Of a stretch of DNA of 64,000 nt, positions 1 through 8,342 are shown piece after piece. The notes below the pieces were generated by a model. That model saw only the letters and a list, made by a program, of their open reading frames with translations, had not been told where the DNA came from and made no database searches. Numbering within the stretch: the stretch's first letter is position 1; every line of letters begins with the position of its first letter. This stretch comes from an uncultured Candidatus Saccharibacteria bacterium. Lineage in GTDB: Bacteria; Patescibacteriota; Saccharimonadia; Saccharimonadales; Saccharimonadaceae. Both the position numbers and the translations under genes were made by a program. The stretch lies in assembly GCA_937906385.1 (NCBI GenBank), contig CALCYQ010000004.1:124001-188000 (forward strand), in the 5' to 3' direction.

Positions 1-1
1 C

Positions 2-379
2 AACCTTGAATATGATTTCAATTTCGTGCCGTTTGCGCCAGTCGTCATGACTTCTAGCGTCACCGGCAAAAACGTCACGAAGATTTTTGAGCTTGCCGTC
101 AATATCGACCGCGCCCGCCATGCCGAACTCAAAACTTCCGACCTCAACAAACTCCTGATGGATGCCGTCAATTCCCATCCGCCGGCCGGCCTCAAAAACA
201 CCCACCCAAAACTTCGCTATATGGTACAAACTGATACCTGCCCGCCATGGTTCGTCGTCTACGGCAGCAACCTCAGTCTCCTGCACTGGAGCTACAAACG
301 CTACCTTGAACGCCGCTTGCGCGACGCCTTCGACTTCACGGGCACTCCAATCTTCTTTTCCTTCCGCAACAGAGACTAA
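2..379 (+). CDS. der: GTPase Der (EngA), C-terminal part
   Basis: Only the C-terminal 125 or so codons are inside the window; the frame is open to the left edge, so this is a truncated view and not a broken gene. Der is a tandem-GTPase factor for 50S ribosome assembly. What is visible is the end of the second G domain (a SSVTGKNV segment, the G5-like SA/G loop followed by the helix) and then the KH-like domain, with the family signatures HPKLRYMVQTD, PPWFVVYGS and a C-terminal RDAFDFTGTPIFFSFRNR. The GTG at 26 is internal to the domain and is not the start. Identification is firm from the KH-like motifs; the nucleotide-binding motifs cannot be checked here. Confidence 0.93.
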   Translation, partial: NLEYDFNFVPFAPVVMTSSVTGKNVTKIFELAVNIDRARHAELKTSDLNKLLMDAVNSHPPAGLKNTHPKLRYMVQTDTCPPWFVVYGSNLSLLHWSYKRYLERRLRDAFDFTGTPIFFSFRNRD

Positions 380-396
380 CATGCTAAACTAGATAC

Positions 397-436
397 AACA
401 AAGGTGGGCCTCTCATTTGGGCCCCATTGTTGTTTG
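397..436 (+). terminator. hairpin after der
   Basis: AACAA (397-401) pairs with TTGTT (427-431), and GGGCC (406-410) with GGCCC (420-424), with a small internal loop between the helices. It sits directly after the der stop and before the next SD. The U-tract is weak, so this may be an attenuator rather than a full terminator. Confidence 0.5.
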
Positions 437-484
437 TAGCTCTTTCCCATCGTAGGAATGCATTGAAGAAAAGGAGGGATTTCT

Positions 485-2005
485 ATGCAAAATCCTAACA
501 CTGGCTTCTCGTTCGACCCCGACATACATTATGCCGTGGATTTGAATGCAGCCCTGAACTTCCCGGAGTTTTTCGATCCCGATGCAGACTTGCCTGAGAG
601 GCACCTGATTATTTCTCGTATCTATCAGAAGAGTCTACACAAGATGAGAGACGAAGGGTCCGATCGCGGAATTTCTGCCAATGAGCTAGCGATATTGCTG
701 TATAGCCTCATTAAAAATGGCAAGAAAACGCAGAACGACGGCGCCGAAGAGTACCATCTCGGCAATCTCCACGTCATCTTTGACTACCAGGACCATCCTT
801 ATGAAGGCAAAGCCATTGCTGGCGAGCACATCAAGGAGACCATTTCGCTGGCCGAGTACTGGAGTAAGCAAAAAGGCGTTAATCATATCATGATTCTCAC
901 TAACGACCCCATGATGTTGGTTTCGGCTCAAGATAGGCCGCATCTCGAAATTAACATGTTCTCGCCCACGCCATACATTGGCTATCGTCGCATTAATGAC
1001 GAAACTGCCATTTTCCATTGGCGCAAGAACAAAAAGATGCCGCTCTACAAGTTTCAGGAGCTTCTACCAGACGCCGAACCGCTCAGACCGCACGAATTCG
1101 TTCTGTTCGGCAAAACGAACACCTTTAACCATATCGGTAGGTATGACGCCGTCAAAGAAACCATCGTGCCGTTGACCTATTATCGTCAGCTGCAAGGCGT
1201 GTCGCCAATCGGCGAATTACAAGCGATGGCTTTCGAGGCGCTAATGGCACCGGCGGACGAGATTAGCGTCGTCATCTTGTATGGCAACGCTGGCGCCGGT
1301 AAAACCTTTGCCGCCATTTCAGCCGCATTGGCCCAAACCGGCCTTGCCAACATGAAGTTTGCGAATGTTCCGGCCGAAGCGCCGCAAAACGCGCGCAACA
1401 AAAAGGCGCGTCGCGGGCAGCATCAAGACAGTGGTAGCGAGGTCTATATGAGACCGACAGAAATCGAAGACGATTATCCGTACCAGAGCATCATGCTTTG
1501 TCCGCCCGACCGCATGTTGGGCGACAAGATGGCCGCCGTCCCCGGCGATGAGCGTGCGAAATTAGCCAGTAAGCTTAATCCTTATCTGGACAATATCCGC
1601 GCCTATCTGCGCTTGCGCAAAGACAAAATGGAAGGAGGGATACTCCCTAGCGAACGCGACTTAAGTCACCGTGCGCAGTCCATCATGAACCAGATCGAGA
1701 TCTGCCCACCCGGCGAAATCAACGGCCGCAGCTTTTGGAACACCTTCTTTATTTGCGATGAAGCGCAGTTCAACTCGCTGTCGCAGATTAAGGCCTACAT
1801 CGAGCGTTGCGACTCCGGCACCAAACTCGCCCTTTGCGGCGACCCGAGCCAGATTAGTAATCCGTTCGGTTGGCATGGTAATCCATTAGCTCGCGCCGTC
1901 CGTTACCTCGGCAGCGATGCCAATGTTGCAGTTATCCGTTTCGACGGAGAAAACGACATCAAGCGCCCTGGCGCTCAGATTATCGCACGTTCTTGGCCCC
2001 GCTAA
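485..2005 (+). CDS. PIN-PhoH family ATPase
   Basis: 506 aa. A PhoH-type P-loop ATPase lies in the C-terminal half: Walker A GNAGAGKT (about residues 263-270), Walker B FFICDEAQ and the following ALCGDPSQI motif. The N-terminal 200 residues look like a diverged PIN domain, with an acidic AVDLNAAL strand and an ILTNDPMML segment matching the PIN TND region, so the architecture resembles the PIN-PhoH (PhoH2/YlaK) proteins, which act as RNA helicase/RNases. The PIN acidic residues are only partly recognisable, so nuclease activity is uncertain. The start is supported by AAGGAGG at 471-477, seven bases before the ATG. It is monocistronic, bounded by the hairpin at 397-436 and a strong terminator at 2084-2113. 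Confidence 0.85.
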   Translation: MQNPNTGFSFDPDIHYAVDLNAALNFPEFFDPDADLPERHLIISRIYQKSLHKMRDEGSDRGISANELAILLYSLIKNGKKTQNDGAEEYHLGNLHVIFDYQDHPYEGKAIAGEHIKETISLAEYWSKQKGVNHIMILTNDPMMLVSAQDRPHLEINMFSPTPYIGYRRINDETAIFHWRKNKKMPLYKFQELLPDAEPLRPHEFVLFGKTNTFNHIGRYDAVKETIVPLTYYRQLQGVSPIGELQAMAFEALMAPADEISVVILYGNAGAGKTFAAISAALAQTGLANMKFANVPAEAPQNARNKKARRGQHQDSGSEVYMRPTEIEDDYPYQSIMLCPPDRMLGDKMAAVPGDERAKLASKLNPYLDNIRAYLRLRKDKMEGGILPSERDLSHRAQSIMNQIEICPPGEINGRSFWNTFFICDEAQFNSLSQIKAYIERCDSGTKLALCGDPSQISNPFGWHGNPLARAVRYLGSDANVAVIRFDGENDIKRPGAQIIARSWPR

Positions 2006-2083
2006 ACCCCGTTGGTAATCTTGCTCGCAACTAAGTCACTGGCTTATTCGCGAGAAGGAATCAGCAAACGCAGTCCTACGAAG

Positions 2084-2113
2084 AAGGCTGGCCTCATTCG
2101 GCTGGCCTTTTTC
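2084..2113 (+). terminator. rho-independent terminator after phoH-like gene
   Basis: A 10-bp stem, AAGGCTGGCC (2084-2093) with GGCTGGCCTT (2100-2109), including two G-U wobbles, a six-base loop and a T tract at 2108-2113. It ends five bases before the -10 box of the next gene. Confidence 0.85.
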
Positions 2114-2130
2114 ATGCTAAAATTATGAAT

Positions 2131-2652
2131 ATGAAGGTCATCGTTGGCTTCGGTAATCCCGGGCATAAATACAATTTTACGCGTCACAACTTTGGTTTTT
2201 TGGCGCTCGATTTTTATGCCAAAATTCACAAACTTGAATGGCAAAACAAGCCAAAATTCAGCGCCATCATTACGAAAGACGAAGACCGCGATTTACTCCT
2301 TGTGAAAGCACAGACTTTCTATAACGACGTCGGCGTTAGTCTCCGCGCTATCATGGATTTCTACAAACTCACACCGCAAGATTTTCTAATTATTTGCGAC
2401 GATTTCAACCTACCTTTTTCGCAAATTCGCTTCCGCGAGCGGGGCAGCGCAGGTGGCAACAACGGCCTCAAATCCACCATTGCGCATCTCGGCACAGAAG
2501 ACTTTCCGCGCCTCCGCCTCGGCACCGGCAATGATAGCCTCCGCGCTCGTATTGGCGACGTAGATTTTGTCCTAACTAAATTTATGCCAGAGGAGTACGA
2601 AAAACTGCCCGAAGTTCTTAGCGAAGTTGCCAATTTTGTGGCAAAATATTGA
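2131..2652 (+). CDS. pth: peptidyl-tRNA hydrolase
   Basis: 173 aa. It releases peptides from peptidyl-tRNA that drops off ribosomes. The N-terminus VIVGFGNPG, the catalytic-histidine region TRHNFGF, the substrate-binding Asn segments and the GGNNGLKS motif are all typical of bacterial Pth, and the length is slightly short but normal. Two ATGs are possible (2125 and 2131). I chose 2131 because a TAAAAT -10 box at 2118-2123 would place the transcript start at or next to it, giving a leaderless mRNA, and because Pth proteins normally start MK(L/V)IVG. No Shine-Dalgarno is visible for either start. Confidence 0.93.
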   Translation: MKVIVGFGNPGHKYNFTRHNFGFLALDFYAKIHKLEWQNKPKFSAIITKDEDRDLLLVKAQTFYNDVGVSLRAIMDFYKLTPQDFLIICDDFNLPFSQIRFRERGSAGGNNGLKSTIAHLGTEDFPRLRLGTGNDSLRARIGDVDFVLTKFMPEEYEKLPEVLSEVANFVAKY

Positions 2653-2781
2653 TTTTTCGACGATTTTATAACACTTTTTCACAGAATAACAATAAGCATA
2701 ATTACCTCTGTCAATAAAGCGCTTAAGGTGTAAAAATAAGCCATTTTTCTATTGTTTTTTGAAAAAAGTGTGCAAAAAGTA

Positions 2782-2810
2782 TTGACTAATAATCAAATGT
2801 GTGATATTAT
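2782..2810 (+). promoter_or_regulatory. promoter of the unidentified RNA
   Basis: -35 TTGACT (2782-2787), 17-bp spacer, -10 TATTAT (2805-2810); predicted transcript start near 2817. The 130 bases between the pth stop and this promoter are AT-rich and show nothing else. Confidence 0.75.
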
Positions 2811-2816
2811 AGTCTC

Positions 2817-3113
2817 AGTTTTGATCCAATTGGGTCAAAAAACCGCACCTAAATAACCTAGAACATTGCTAATTTATTAGCAATTGTTGCGTGCTTTAGA
2901 AACCCTTTCGGCCTTCGATATTTCTTCTACATTATCGAAGTGAAAAGTATTACCTCCACTTAGAAAGATCTTTTCTAAAGCTAGCAATCCCTATAACCGG
3001 CGGACCCCAATGTGTGAGGTGGGTCACGCTTCCGGAGTTCTCCGGATGCCTTAGGAGGTGTGTTGTAGGGCCAAATAGCCCCAGGTGATGCCCACCCTTA
3101 CCTGGGGCTTTTT
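2817..3113 (+). ncRNA. structured RNA of unknown family
   Basis: About 297 nt with its own promoter and terminator and no credible ORF. Visible helices: a 5' hairpin TTGATCC/GGGTCAA at 2821-2838; hairpin ATTGCTAA/TTAGCAAT at 2865-2884; a long-range 10-bp helix GCTTTAGAAA (2893-2902) with TTTCTAAAGC (2972-2981) enclosing hairpin CTTCGATA/TATCGAAG (2913-2940); a TCCGGA/TCCGGA hairpin near 3031-3046; and the terminator stem 3077-3109. ATTGCTA (2865-2871) can instead pair with TAGCAAT (2982-2988), so two folds compete. GGTGGG near 3018 is complementary to CCCACC in the terminator loop. I looked for the conserved motifs of tmRNA, RNase P RNA and SRP RNA and did not find them. It lies just upstream of hsp20 but ends before that gene's own promoter. 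Confidence 0.65.
3077..3113 (+). terminator. terminator of the unidentified RNA
   Basis: Perfect 10-bp stem AGCCCCAGGT (3077-3086) with ACCTGGGGCT (3100-3109), a 13-nt loop containing GATGCCCACC, then TTTTT. A degenerate copy sits after hsp20 at 3841-3875. Confidence 0.85.
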
Positions 3114-3145
3114 GGTGCTTAAAATAATCTGTATTTTTTCCAAAA

Positions 3146-3188
3146 TTAGCACTCTAGGCTTGACAGTGCTAATAATAAGCGCTATACT
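3146..3188 (+). promoter_or_regulatory. CIRCE operator overlapping the hsp20 promoter
   Basis: TTAGCACTC (3146-3154), nine bases, CAGTGCTAA (3164-3172): the CIRCE inverted repeat bound by the HrcA repressor, with one mismatch to the consensus right arm. A promoter, TTGACA (3160-3165), 17 bp, TATACT (3183-3188), starts inside the operator, so HrcA binding would block RNA polymerase. hrcA itself is not in the window. Confidence 0.9.
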
Positions 3189-3292
3189 CTAATTATACGA
3201 AGCCACCAGAGGCAGAAGTAAGATTAGATAAATCACAGAACTCTGATGCTGACTCCGTCTTAATCAATATAATCAAAGAAAGGAAACAAAAT

Positions 3293-3802
3293 ATGCGATT
3301 CCCAATCGACAATCTTTTTGACGAAATGTTTAGTGGATTCGGCGACGATTTCTTTGACGATCCATTCGACACTCCACGCCTTCCAGGCGGCGAACATCAA
3401 CATGGCCTCATGCGCCCACCAAAGGTACATACCCACGGTTTAATGCGCACCGACGTAAATGAAACCGATAAGGCCTATGAGCTCGCCATTGAATTACCTG
3501 GCCTTAAGAAAGACGACATCAAAGTTAAGCTCGACAATGGCGTCCTTACGGTCAGCACCGAAACACATGAGGAAACCGAAGAGCGCGAGACTCCAGACGG
3601 TAAGCCGCGCAAGAATGGCAAGGTTATCCGTCGCGAGCGTCATTACGGCGCCATGAGCCGTAGCTGGTACGTTGGCGACGACGTAGAGCAGGGTAAGATT
3701 AAGGCCAAATACGAAAACGGCATCTTGAATCTGACCGTGCCAAAGGCCGAGCCGAAGCCAGAGCTTCCAGACGATAAGAAATATATCGCCATTGAAGGCT
3801 AA
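3293..3802 (+). CDS. Hsp20/alpha-crystallin small heat-shock protein
   Basis: 169 aa. An ATP-independent holdase chaperone. The N-terminus is short and phenylalanine- and aspartate-rich (residues 1-35); the alpha-crystallin domain spans about residues 50-150, with the family signature ELPGLKKDDIKVKLDNGVLTV and the final strand KYENGILNLTVPK, followed by a short tail. The start is set by AAAGGA about 10 bases before the ATG. The leader is about 100 nt, downstream of a CIRCE-overlapped promoter, so HrcA repression is the likely control. It is single-gene: the next gene is on the opposite strand. Confidence 0.95.
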   Translation: MRFPIDNLFDEMFSGFGDDFFDDPFDTPRLPGGEHQHGLMRPPKVHTHGLMRTDVNETDKAYELAIELPGLKKDDIKVKLDNGVLTVSTETHEETEERETPDGKPRKNGKVIRRERHYGAMSRSWYVGDDVEQGKIKAKYENGILNLTVPKAEPKPELPDDKKYIAIEG

Positions 3803-3840
3803 TAAGAATATCTCCTTTTAACGAAAAACCGTCAAAGATA

Positions 3841-3875
3841 AGCCCTAGGTAGATACCCACCGCTACCCGGGGCTT
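3841..3875 (+). repeat. hairpin related to the terminator at 3077-3113
   Basis: AGCCCTAGGT (3841-3850) pairs with ACCCGGGGCT (3865-3874) with one A-C mismatch; the loop again carries GATACCCACC. It aligns closely with the hairpin at 3077-3109 but lacks a U-tract. It lies 38 bases after the hsp20 stop. Confidence 0.6.
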
Positions 3876-3949
3876 AATATATGTTGCGCAAAAACACTAA
3901 ATAACTTCTATATGATCACCACGATCAATTTAATCACGCTCGACGCCTC

Positions 3950-4522
3950 TTAAAAGTAGGCCAACATATCACCAGCCTGCGCTACGTCAATTGTCTTACG
4001 AAAAGCTTCAACGCCAGTAACTTCCGAGGTATAAGATTCGCCACCGACGCGCACGATTTTTACTTTATCGCCAATGCCAATATTGCCGTCCTCAACACGT
4101 CCTGTTACGACCGTACCACGACCAGCAATCGTAAACACGTCTTCTACTATCATCGAACCAGCACCACTGACATCGCCTGGCTGATCGAGCACGATATCAA
4201 TACGATCACCGACATTTAAGTCAGACTTTGACGTAATACCACTTAATTTCAAGCCGCATTCCTCACCTTCTACTGCCTGCTCGACGGTTTTATGATTGAC
4301 GTCAATCTGTGCAATTGTCGTTTTAATCATCGTTTCATCCGAATGGATAATAACCGCTTGGTCGCCGTTTTGAATCATACCTTCTGCAGTACCCGTCACA
4401 TAAATACCTTGACCCTTAATGTCATATATATCTTTCACGACGATACCATTCTGAGCGCCGCGTTTACTTATGACTGGAGCTTTTATGACGTCGTCATCTT
4501 TCTTTTTGAAAAATCTAAACAT
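3950..4522 (-). CDS. tandem EF-Tu domain-2-like beta-barrel protein
   Basis: 190 aa. Two consecutive copies of the translation-factor beta-barrel (EF-Tu domain 2) can be read: residues about 24-103 ([20 protein letters not shown]) and 105-190, the second very close to EF-Tu itself ([20 protein letters not shown], then [12 protein letters not shown]). There is no GTPase domain and no domain 3. The first 20 residues are lysine- and phenylalanine-rich ([10 protein letters not shown]). In EF-Tu this barrel contacts the aminoacyl-tRNA acceptor end and the ribosomal small subunit; whether this protein does the same is inference. It is not a truncated EF-Tu pseudogene, because the two barrels differ and the ORF is intact. 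Function unknown. Confidence 0.8.
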   Translation of the reverse strand: MFRFFKKKDDDVIKAPVISKRGAQNGIVVKDIYDIKGQGIYVTGTAEGMIQNGDQAVIIHSDETMIKTTIAQIDVNHKTVEQAVEGEECGLKLSGITSKSDLNVGDRIDIVLDQPGDVSGAGSMIVEDVFTIAGRGTVVTGRVEDGNIGIGDKVKIVRVGGESYTSEVTGVEAFRKTIDVAQAGDMLAYF

Positions 4523-4581
4523 ATCTTAATTTTTTCAGGCTTATGCTTTGTTGTCAAATTTAGTATGATATTATGTAGCAT

Positions 4582-6840
4582 ATGGGTAAAAATTTAGTTA
4601 TCGTCGAGTCTCCTGCCAAAGCACATACTATTGAAAAATATCTTGGTAAGGATTTTACCGTTCTCGCTTCAGTAGGGCACATTCGCAAAGACACGAAGGT
4701 CGACAAAAATACTTTTGACGTCACTTATGAAATTGACCCTGGGCACAAAAGTGTTATTGCCGATCTTAAAAAGGCCGCCAAAGACGCCGACAAAATCTGG
4801 CTCGCGACGGATGAAGACCGCGAAGGAGAAGCTATCTCTTGGCACCTTTGCGAGGTCTTAAAATTACCAAAAGATACCGCACGTATCACTTTCCACGAAA
4901 TCACCAAGAGCGCACTCGAGGATGCTATCAAGAATCCGCGTACCGTTGATATGAACATGGTTTCAAGCCAGCAGGCTCGCCAAACCCTCGATATGCTCGT
5001 CGGCTTCGACCTTTCCGGTATCGTCCGCAAAAAGGTCCCAGGCGCCGTTTCGGCCGGACGCGTCCAGAGTCCAGCTTTACGCCTCATCGTCGAGCGCGAG
5101 CAAGCTATCGAAAAATTCGCCAGTAAGTTTACTTATAAAGTTTCCGGCGATTTCGGTTTTAATGCTAATCTCGACCACGATTTCGATACTGAGCCAGACG
5201 TTACCGCTTTCTTAAATCAACTCATCGGTGCCGATTTTAAAGTCGAGAATGTCGAGACTGCTCCAGGCACTCGCAAACCAGCTCCGCCTTTCACGACCGC
5301 ATCAATGCAAATTGAAGCCAACTCCAAGCTCGGTTTTTCCGCGCGCACCACTATGCAAGCCGCACAGTCGCTTTATCAAGCCGGCTTAATTACTTATCAT
5401 CGTACTGATAGCTTAAACCTCAGCAAGCAAGCCATCGCCAGCATGGCTAGTTACGTCGAGCAGAATTACGGCAAGAATTACGTTAAAGTTCGCAACTTCA
5501 AGACCAAAGACGCGAGCGCCCAGGAAGCACACGAAGCCATTCGTCCAACCGATATTGCGCGCGAAGTTGCCGGCAAGAATGATTACGAGAAGCGCCTTTA
5601 TCATCTCATTCGTACCCGCGCGCTCGCCACTCAAATGGCCGACGCACAAATCGCCACTACTAACGTTACAATTGGCACGCCAACACCATATAAATTCACC
5701 GGCAAAGGCGAAGTTATTACCTTTGACGGCTTCCTAAAAGTCTACGGTCGCGTCAAAGAAAATGAATTACCAAAAATGTCCGTCGGTGACAGCATACATG
5801 CTAATTCCATCGTTGCAAAACAATCCTATGCCAAACCGCCGGCTCGCTACACTGAAGGTTCGCTCGTTAAGAAGCTCGAAGAACTTGGCATTGGCCGCCC
5901 AAGCACCTACGCTACCATTATGACTGCCATTCAGACGCGCGGCTACGTTGAGCGCGGCGAATCCGAGGGAGAAGAGCGCGATATTATCGCCTTTACGCTC
6001 CAAGATGGCAAAGTTACCCGCGACACCATTCGCGAAAAATACGGCGCCAATAAAGGTAAATTATTACCAACGCCGATTGGTGAGCTAATTTCTGGTTTCC
6101 TCGTAGATAATTTCAAGAATATTGTTGATTATAAATTTACGGCCAATATCGAAAAAGACCTCGACTTAATCGCCGAAGCTAAGCTTGACCGCGTTAAAAT
6201 GCTTCGTGATTTCTATGGCCCATTCAATAACGAAGTGCTTGCTAGCGAGGGAATTGAACGCTACAATAACGCCCGTCTCCTCGGCCATGATCCAGAAACC
6301 GGCAAAGCCATTTATGCCAAAGTTGGCAAAAACGGCGGCTTCATTCAGCTCGGCGAAAACGAGAAAGAAACCGGCGAAAAACCACGCTTCGCGCCACTAC
6401 CGAAGCGCAAATCCGTCAAAACCGTTACACTCGAACAAGCCCTCAAACAACTTGCGCTGCCAGTATTGCCACGCTTGCTTGGCAAAGCAAAAGACGGCGC
6501 CGAAATCATTGCCGCCGCCGGCCCATTTGGCCCATACCTGAAAGTCGGGAAGTATAATATTCCACTCAAGGATTTTGACCCATATACCATTACGCTTGAA
6601 GATGCCGAACCACTCTATGAGGCCAAACGTGATTCTTATATCGCCGATTGGGGCGAAATCCAGATTATTAACGGCGCCTACGGCCCATACGTTAAAGGCC
6701 CAGGCCGTCGCAATTTTGTGCGCATTCCAAAAGACGTTGATCCAAAAACTGTTACCAAAGAACAAGCCGAGGAATATCTCGCTAATAAACCAAAGAAAAC
6801 GCGCCGCCCAGCCAAGCGCCGCGCCACAAAAAAGAAATAA
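4582..6840 (+). CDS. topA: DNA topoisomerase I (type IA)
   Basis: 752 aa. It relaxes negatively supercoiled DNA by transient single-strand cleavage. The TOPRIM domain is at residues 3-115 (VESPAKA, GHIRKD, ATDEDREGEA); the catalytic tyrosine is Y272 in ITYHRTDS; the CAP-like fold runs to about residue 560. The C-terminus has TopA C-terminal repeats (GPFGPYLKVG, GAYGPYVKG) and a lysine/arginine-rich tail, with no tetracysteine zinc fingers. TATTAT at 4569-4574 lies seven bases before the ATG and there is no SD, so the mRNA is probably leaderless. It ends in a shared bidirectional terminator at 6841. Confidence 0.96.
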   Translation: MGKNLVIVESPAKAHTIEKYLGKDFTVLASVGHIRKDTKVDKNTFDVTYEIDPGHKSVIADLKKAAKDADKIWLATDEDREGEAISWHLCEVLKLPKDTARITFHEITKSALEDAIKNPRTVDMNMVSSQQARQTLDMLVGFDLSGIVRKKVPGAVSAGRVQSPALRLIVEREQAIEKFASKFTYKVSGDFGFNANLDHDFDTEPDVTAFLNQLIGADFKVENVETAPGTRKPAPPFTTASMQIEANSKLGFSARTTMQAAQSLYQAGLITYHRTDSLNLSKQAIASMASYVEQNYGKNYVKVRNFKTKDASAQEAHEAIRPTDIAREVAGKNDYEKRLYHLIRTRALATQMADAQIATTNVTIGTPTPYKFTGKGEVITFDGFLKVYGRVKENELPKMSVGDSIHANSIVAKQSYAKPPARYTEGSLVKKLEELGIGRPSTYATIMTAIQTRGYVERGESEGEERDIIAFTLQDGKVTRDTIREKYGANKGKLLPTPIGELISGFLVDNFKNIVDYKFTANIEKDLDLIAEAKLDRVKMLRDFYGPFNNEVLASEGIERYNNARLLGHDPETGKAIYAKVGKNGGFIQLGENEKETGEKPRFAPLPKRKSVKTVTLEQALKQLALPVLPRLLGKAKDGAEIIAAAGPFGPYLKVGKYNIPLKDFDPYTITLEDAEPLYEAKRDSYIADWGEIQIINGAYGPYVKGPGRRNFVRIPKDVDPKTVTKEQAEEYLANKPKKTRRPAKRRATKKK

Positions 6841-6867
6841 AAAAGAGCTCCAAACGGAGCTCTTTTT
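6841..6867. terminator. bidirectional terminator between topA and the convergent gene
   Basis: AAAAGAGCTCC (6841-6851), loop AAAC, GGAGCTCTTTTT (6856-6867); A and T tracts on both sides serve both strands. Confidence 0.9.
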
Positions 6868-6872
6868 AACCC

Positions 6873-8243
6873 TTAGTGATCCGAGCGTGTATAGCTGATA
6901 ACTTTATAATCGCCATCAGTTTGTTGCAAAGTAATCGTAAAGTTGTCCTTTACGTAGCCCATCGCCTCAAGTTTCCAACGCACCGTCACCACGCCCGTAT
7001 TCTGATTTACACCCATAAAGGTCGCATCCTTAGCAGTTACGGAATCATAATTCGTTTCGCTAGTATTTTGCTCGCGCATCCAATAAACATCGCCATTAAA
7101 ATCCGTAAACTCACCTAGTGTACCTTCAATAAAGCGACGATCAATATTCGTAATCACCGAATCGCTCAAATGTTTTTGCATTTCTTCTTTAATTTTTGCC
7201 TTGCTACCAGCGCCCGTTAGTAAAATGCAAGCATCAAATACCTCAACCTCTTCTGGCTTATGATGCGCCTCGCAAACGCTCGAATCCTTAAAATCGTATT
7301 TATATACCGTCGACCAACCGCGCTGTGGACCAAGATAGGCCGCCATAAACCAACGCAAATCCTCATCGAGAAAATCATGGAAGTTTTCCTCGGTTAAAGT
7401 TTGCGCCGCACGCACGTCTTCGATTTCATTTAAGCGCACGTAGATATCTTCGACAGCCTTTGCAACTTCATCCTTTTTCGTTTCCGTCAGTAAGCTATCG
7501 GTAGAAATATAGGCTTTTTCTGCCGCCGCAATAGCTTTCTCGTTCTGTTTAAATTCTTCTTCGTTGGCAGTAAATATAAAGTCGTATTCAACCACCTTTT
7601 CTAGCTCTGGTGCCACGAAAGTCTGATCATAGGCCGACACTTCATATATATCGCCACTCTCATAATCTTTAACTGATGCTTTATTTTCTTCTTTTACCAA
7701 ATAGCTAACTTTCGCTTCGGCTTTGCCGGTTAATTGTTCGCTCAGTGATAAATATTCTGATTCTTTTTTAGAAAGTAAATGATGAATAAAATAATCGTAT
7801 TTTTCACGCTGCATGTCGTAAAGCAATTCAACCGAAAGTTTATCATCTTCTTTTTGACGCTCATTAATTGCTGTGTCGATTTTTTCGCCGTTGATGCCAT
7901 AGACGTTAATATTTTTACCACTCGTTTCGCGTAGTACCATCACTGGCTGCTCGTAATTATCGAATTTACGAAAGCTCAAAGCATAAGTCGTGCCAGTTTG
8001 TAGACCAATTTCTTTGCCACGATCCTCCTTAGCGGCATTAGCCAGATAATCGTAATAAGTTTTTGCCCAATCCGCAGAGATGTCGTTTTTATGACTTAGT
8101 ACCAAAGCCATCACGACGATGATCGCAATCACAATCACACCGCAAGCGATGCCGATATATAAACCTAAGTGTCGTACAGACTTTTTTGGCCTCGTTGCTG
8201 TTTCGTCCAGAAGAACTGGCTCTTCTTCCACTTTCTTATCCAT
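6873..8243 (-). CDS. membrane-anchored extracytoplasmic protein, unknown function
   Basis: 456 aa. A charged cytoplasmic N-terminus (about 28 residues), one transmembrane helix (about residues 28-50, GLYIGIACGVIVIAIIVVM), then a roughly 400-residue outside domain rich in Glu, Lys and Tyr that I do not recognise. The final 60 residues (TGVVTVRWKLEAMGYVKDNF and on) look like a small NTF2-like or beta fold. The start at 8243 is chosen over an upstream in-frame ATG because AAGGAG lies just before it. It is divergent from the ABC transporter operon with about 100 bases between, so it could be co-regulated with that operon. Confidence 0.75.
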   Translation of the reverse strand: MDKKVEEEPVLLDETATRPKKSVRHLGLYIGIACGVIVIAIIVVMALVLSHKNDISADWAKTYYDYLANAAKEDRGKEIGLQTGTTYALSFRKFDNYEQPVMVLRETSGKNINVYGINGEKIDTAINERQKEDDKLSVELLYDMQREKYDYFIHHLLSKKESEYLSLSEQLTGKAEAKVSYLVKEENKASVKDYESGDIYEVSAYDQTFVAPELEKVVEYDFIFTANEEEFKQNEKAIAAAEKAYISTDSLLTETKKDEVAKAVEDIYVRLNEIEDVRAAQTLTEENFHDFLDEDLRWFMAAYLGPQRGWSTVYKYDFKDSSVCEAHHKPEEVEVFDACILLTGAGSKAKIKEEMQKHLSDSVITNIDRRFIEGTLGEFTDFNGDVYWMREQNTSETNYDSVTAKDATFMGVNQNTGVVTVRWKLEAMGYVKDNFTITLQQTDGDYKVISYTRSDH

Positions 8244-8284
8244 CAAAAAACTCCTTATACTTATTTCATTATAACACCCGATTA

Positions 8285-8319
8285 TTTTAAGGTTCATTTT
8301 AAGCTTCGGCGCAATAATA
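8285..8319 (+). promoter_or_regulatory. direct-repeat promoter element, copy 1
   Basis: TTTTAAG (8285-8291) and TTTTAAG (8297-8303), 12 bases apart, followed by CTTCGGCGC and a -10-like AATAAT (8313-8318). No -35 hexamer is visible, as expected for an activator-dependent promoter. The 25 bases from 8295 match 22 of 25 in copy 2 at 11690. Confidence 0.7.
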
Positions 8320-8342
8320 GGGGAAGTAACGGAAAGGAGTCC

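Noticed and set aside
2817..3113. RNase P, SRP or tmRNA identity for the structured RNA
   Set aside because: None of the conserved motifs (GAGGAAAGUC, ACAGAA, GGAAGCAGC, TTCGAnnC with CCA) is present.
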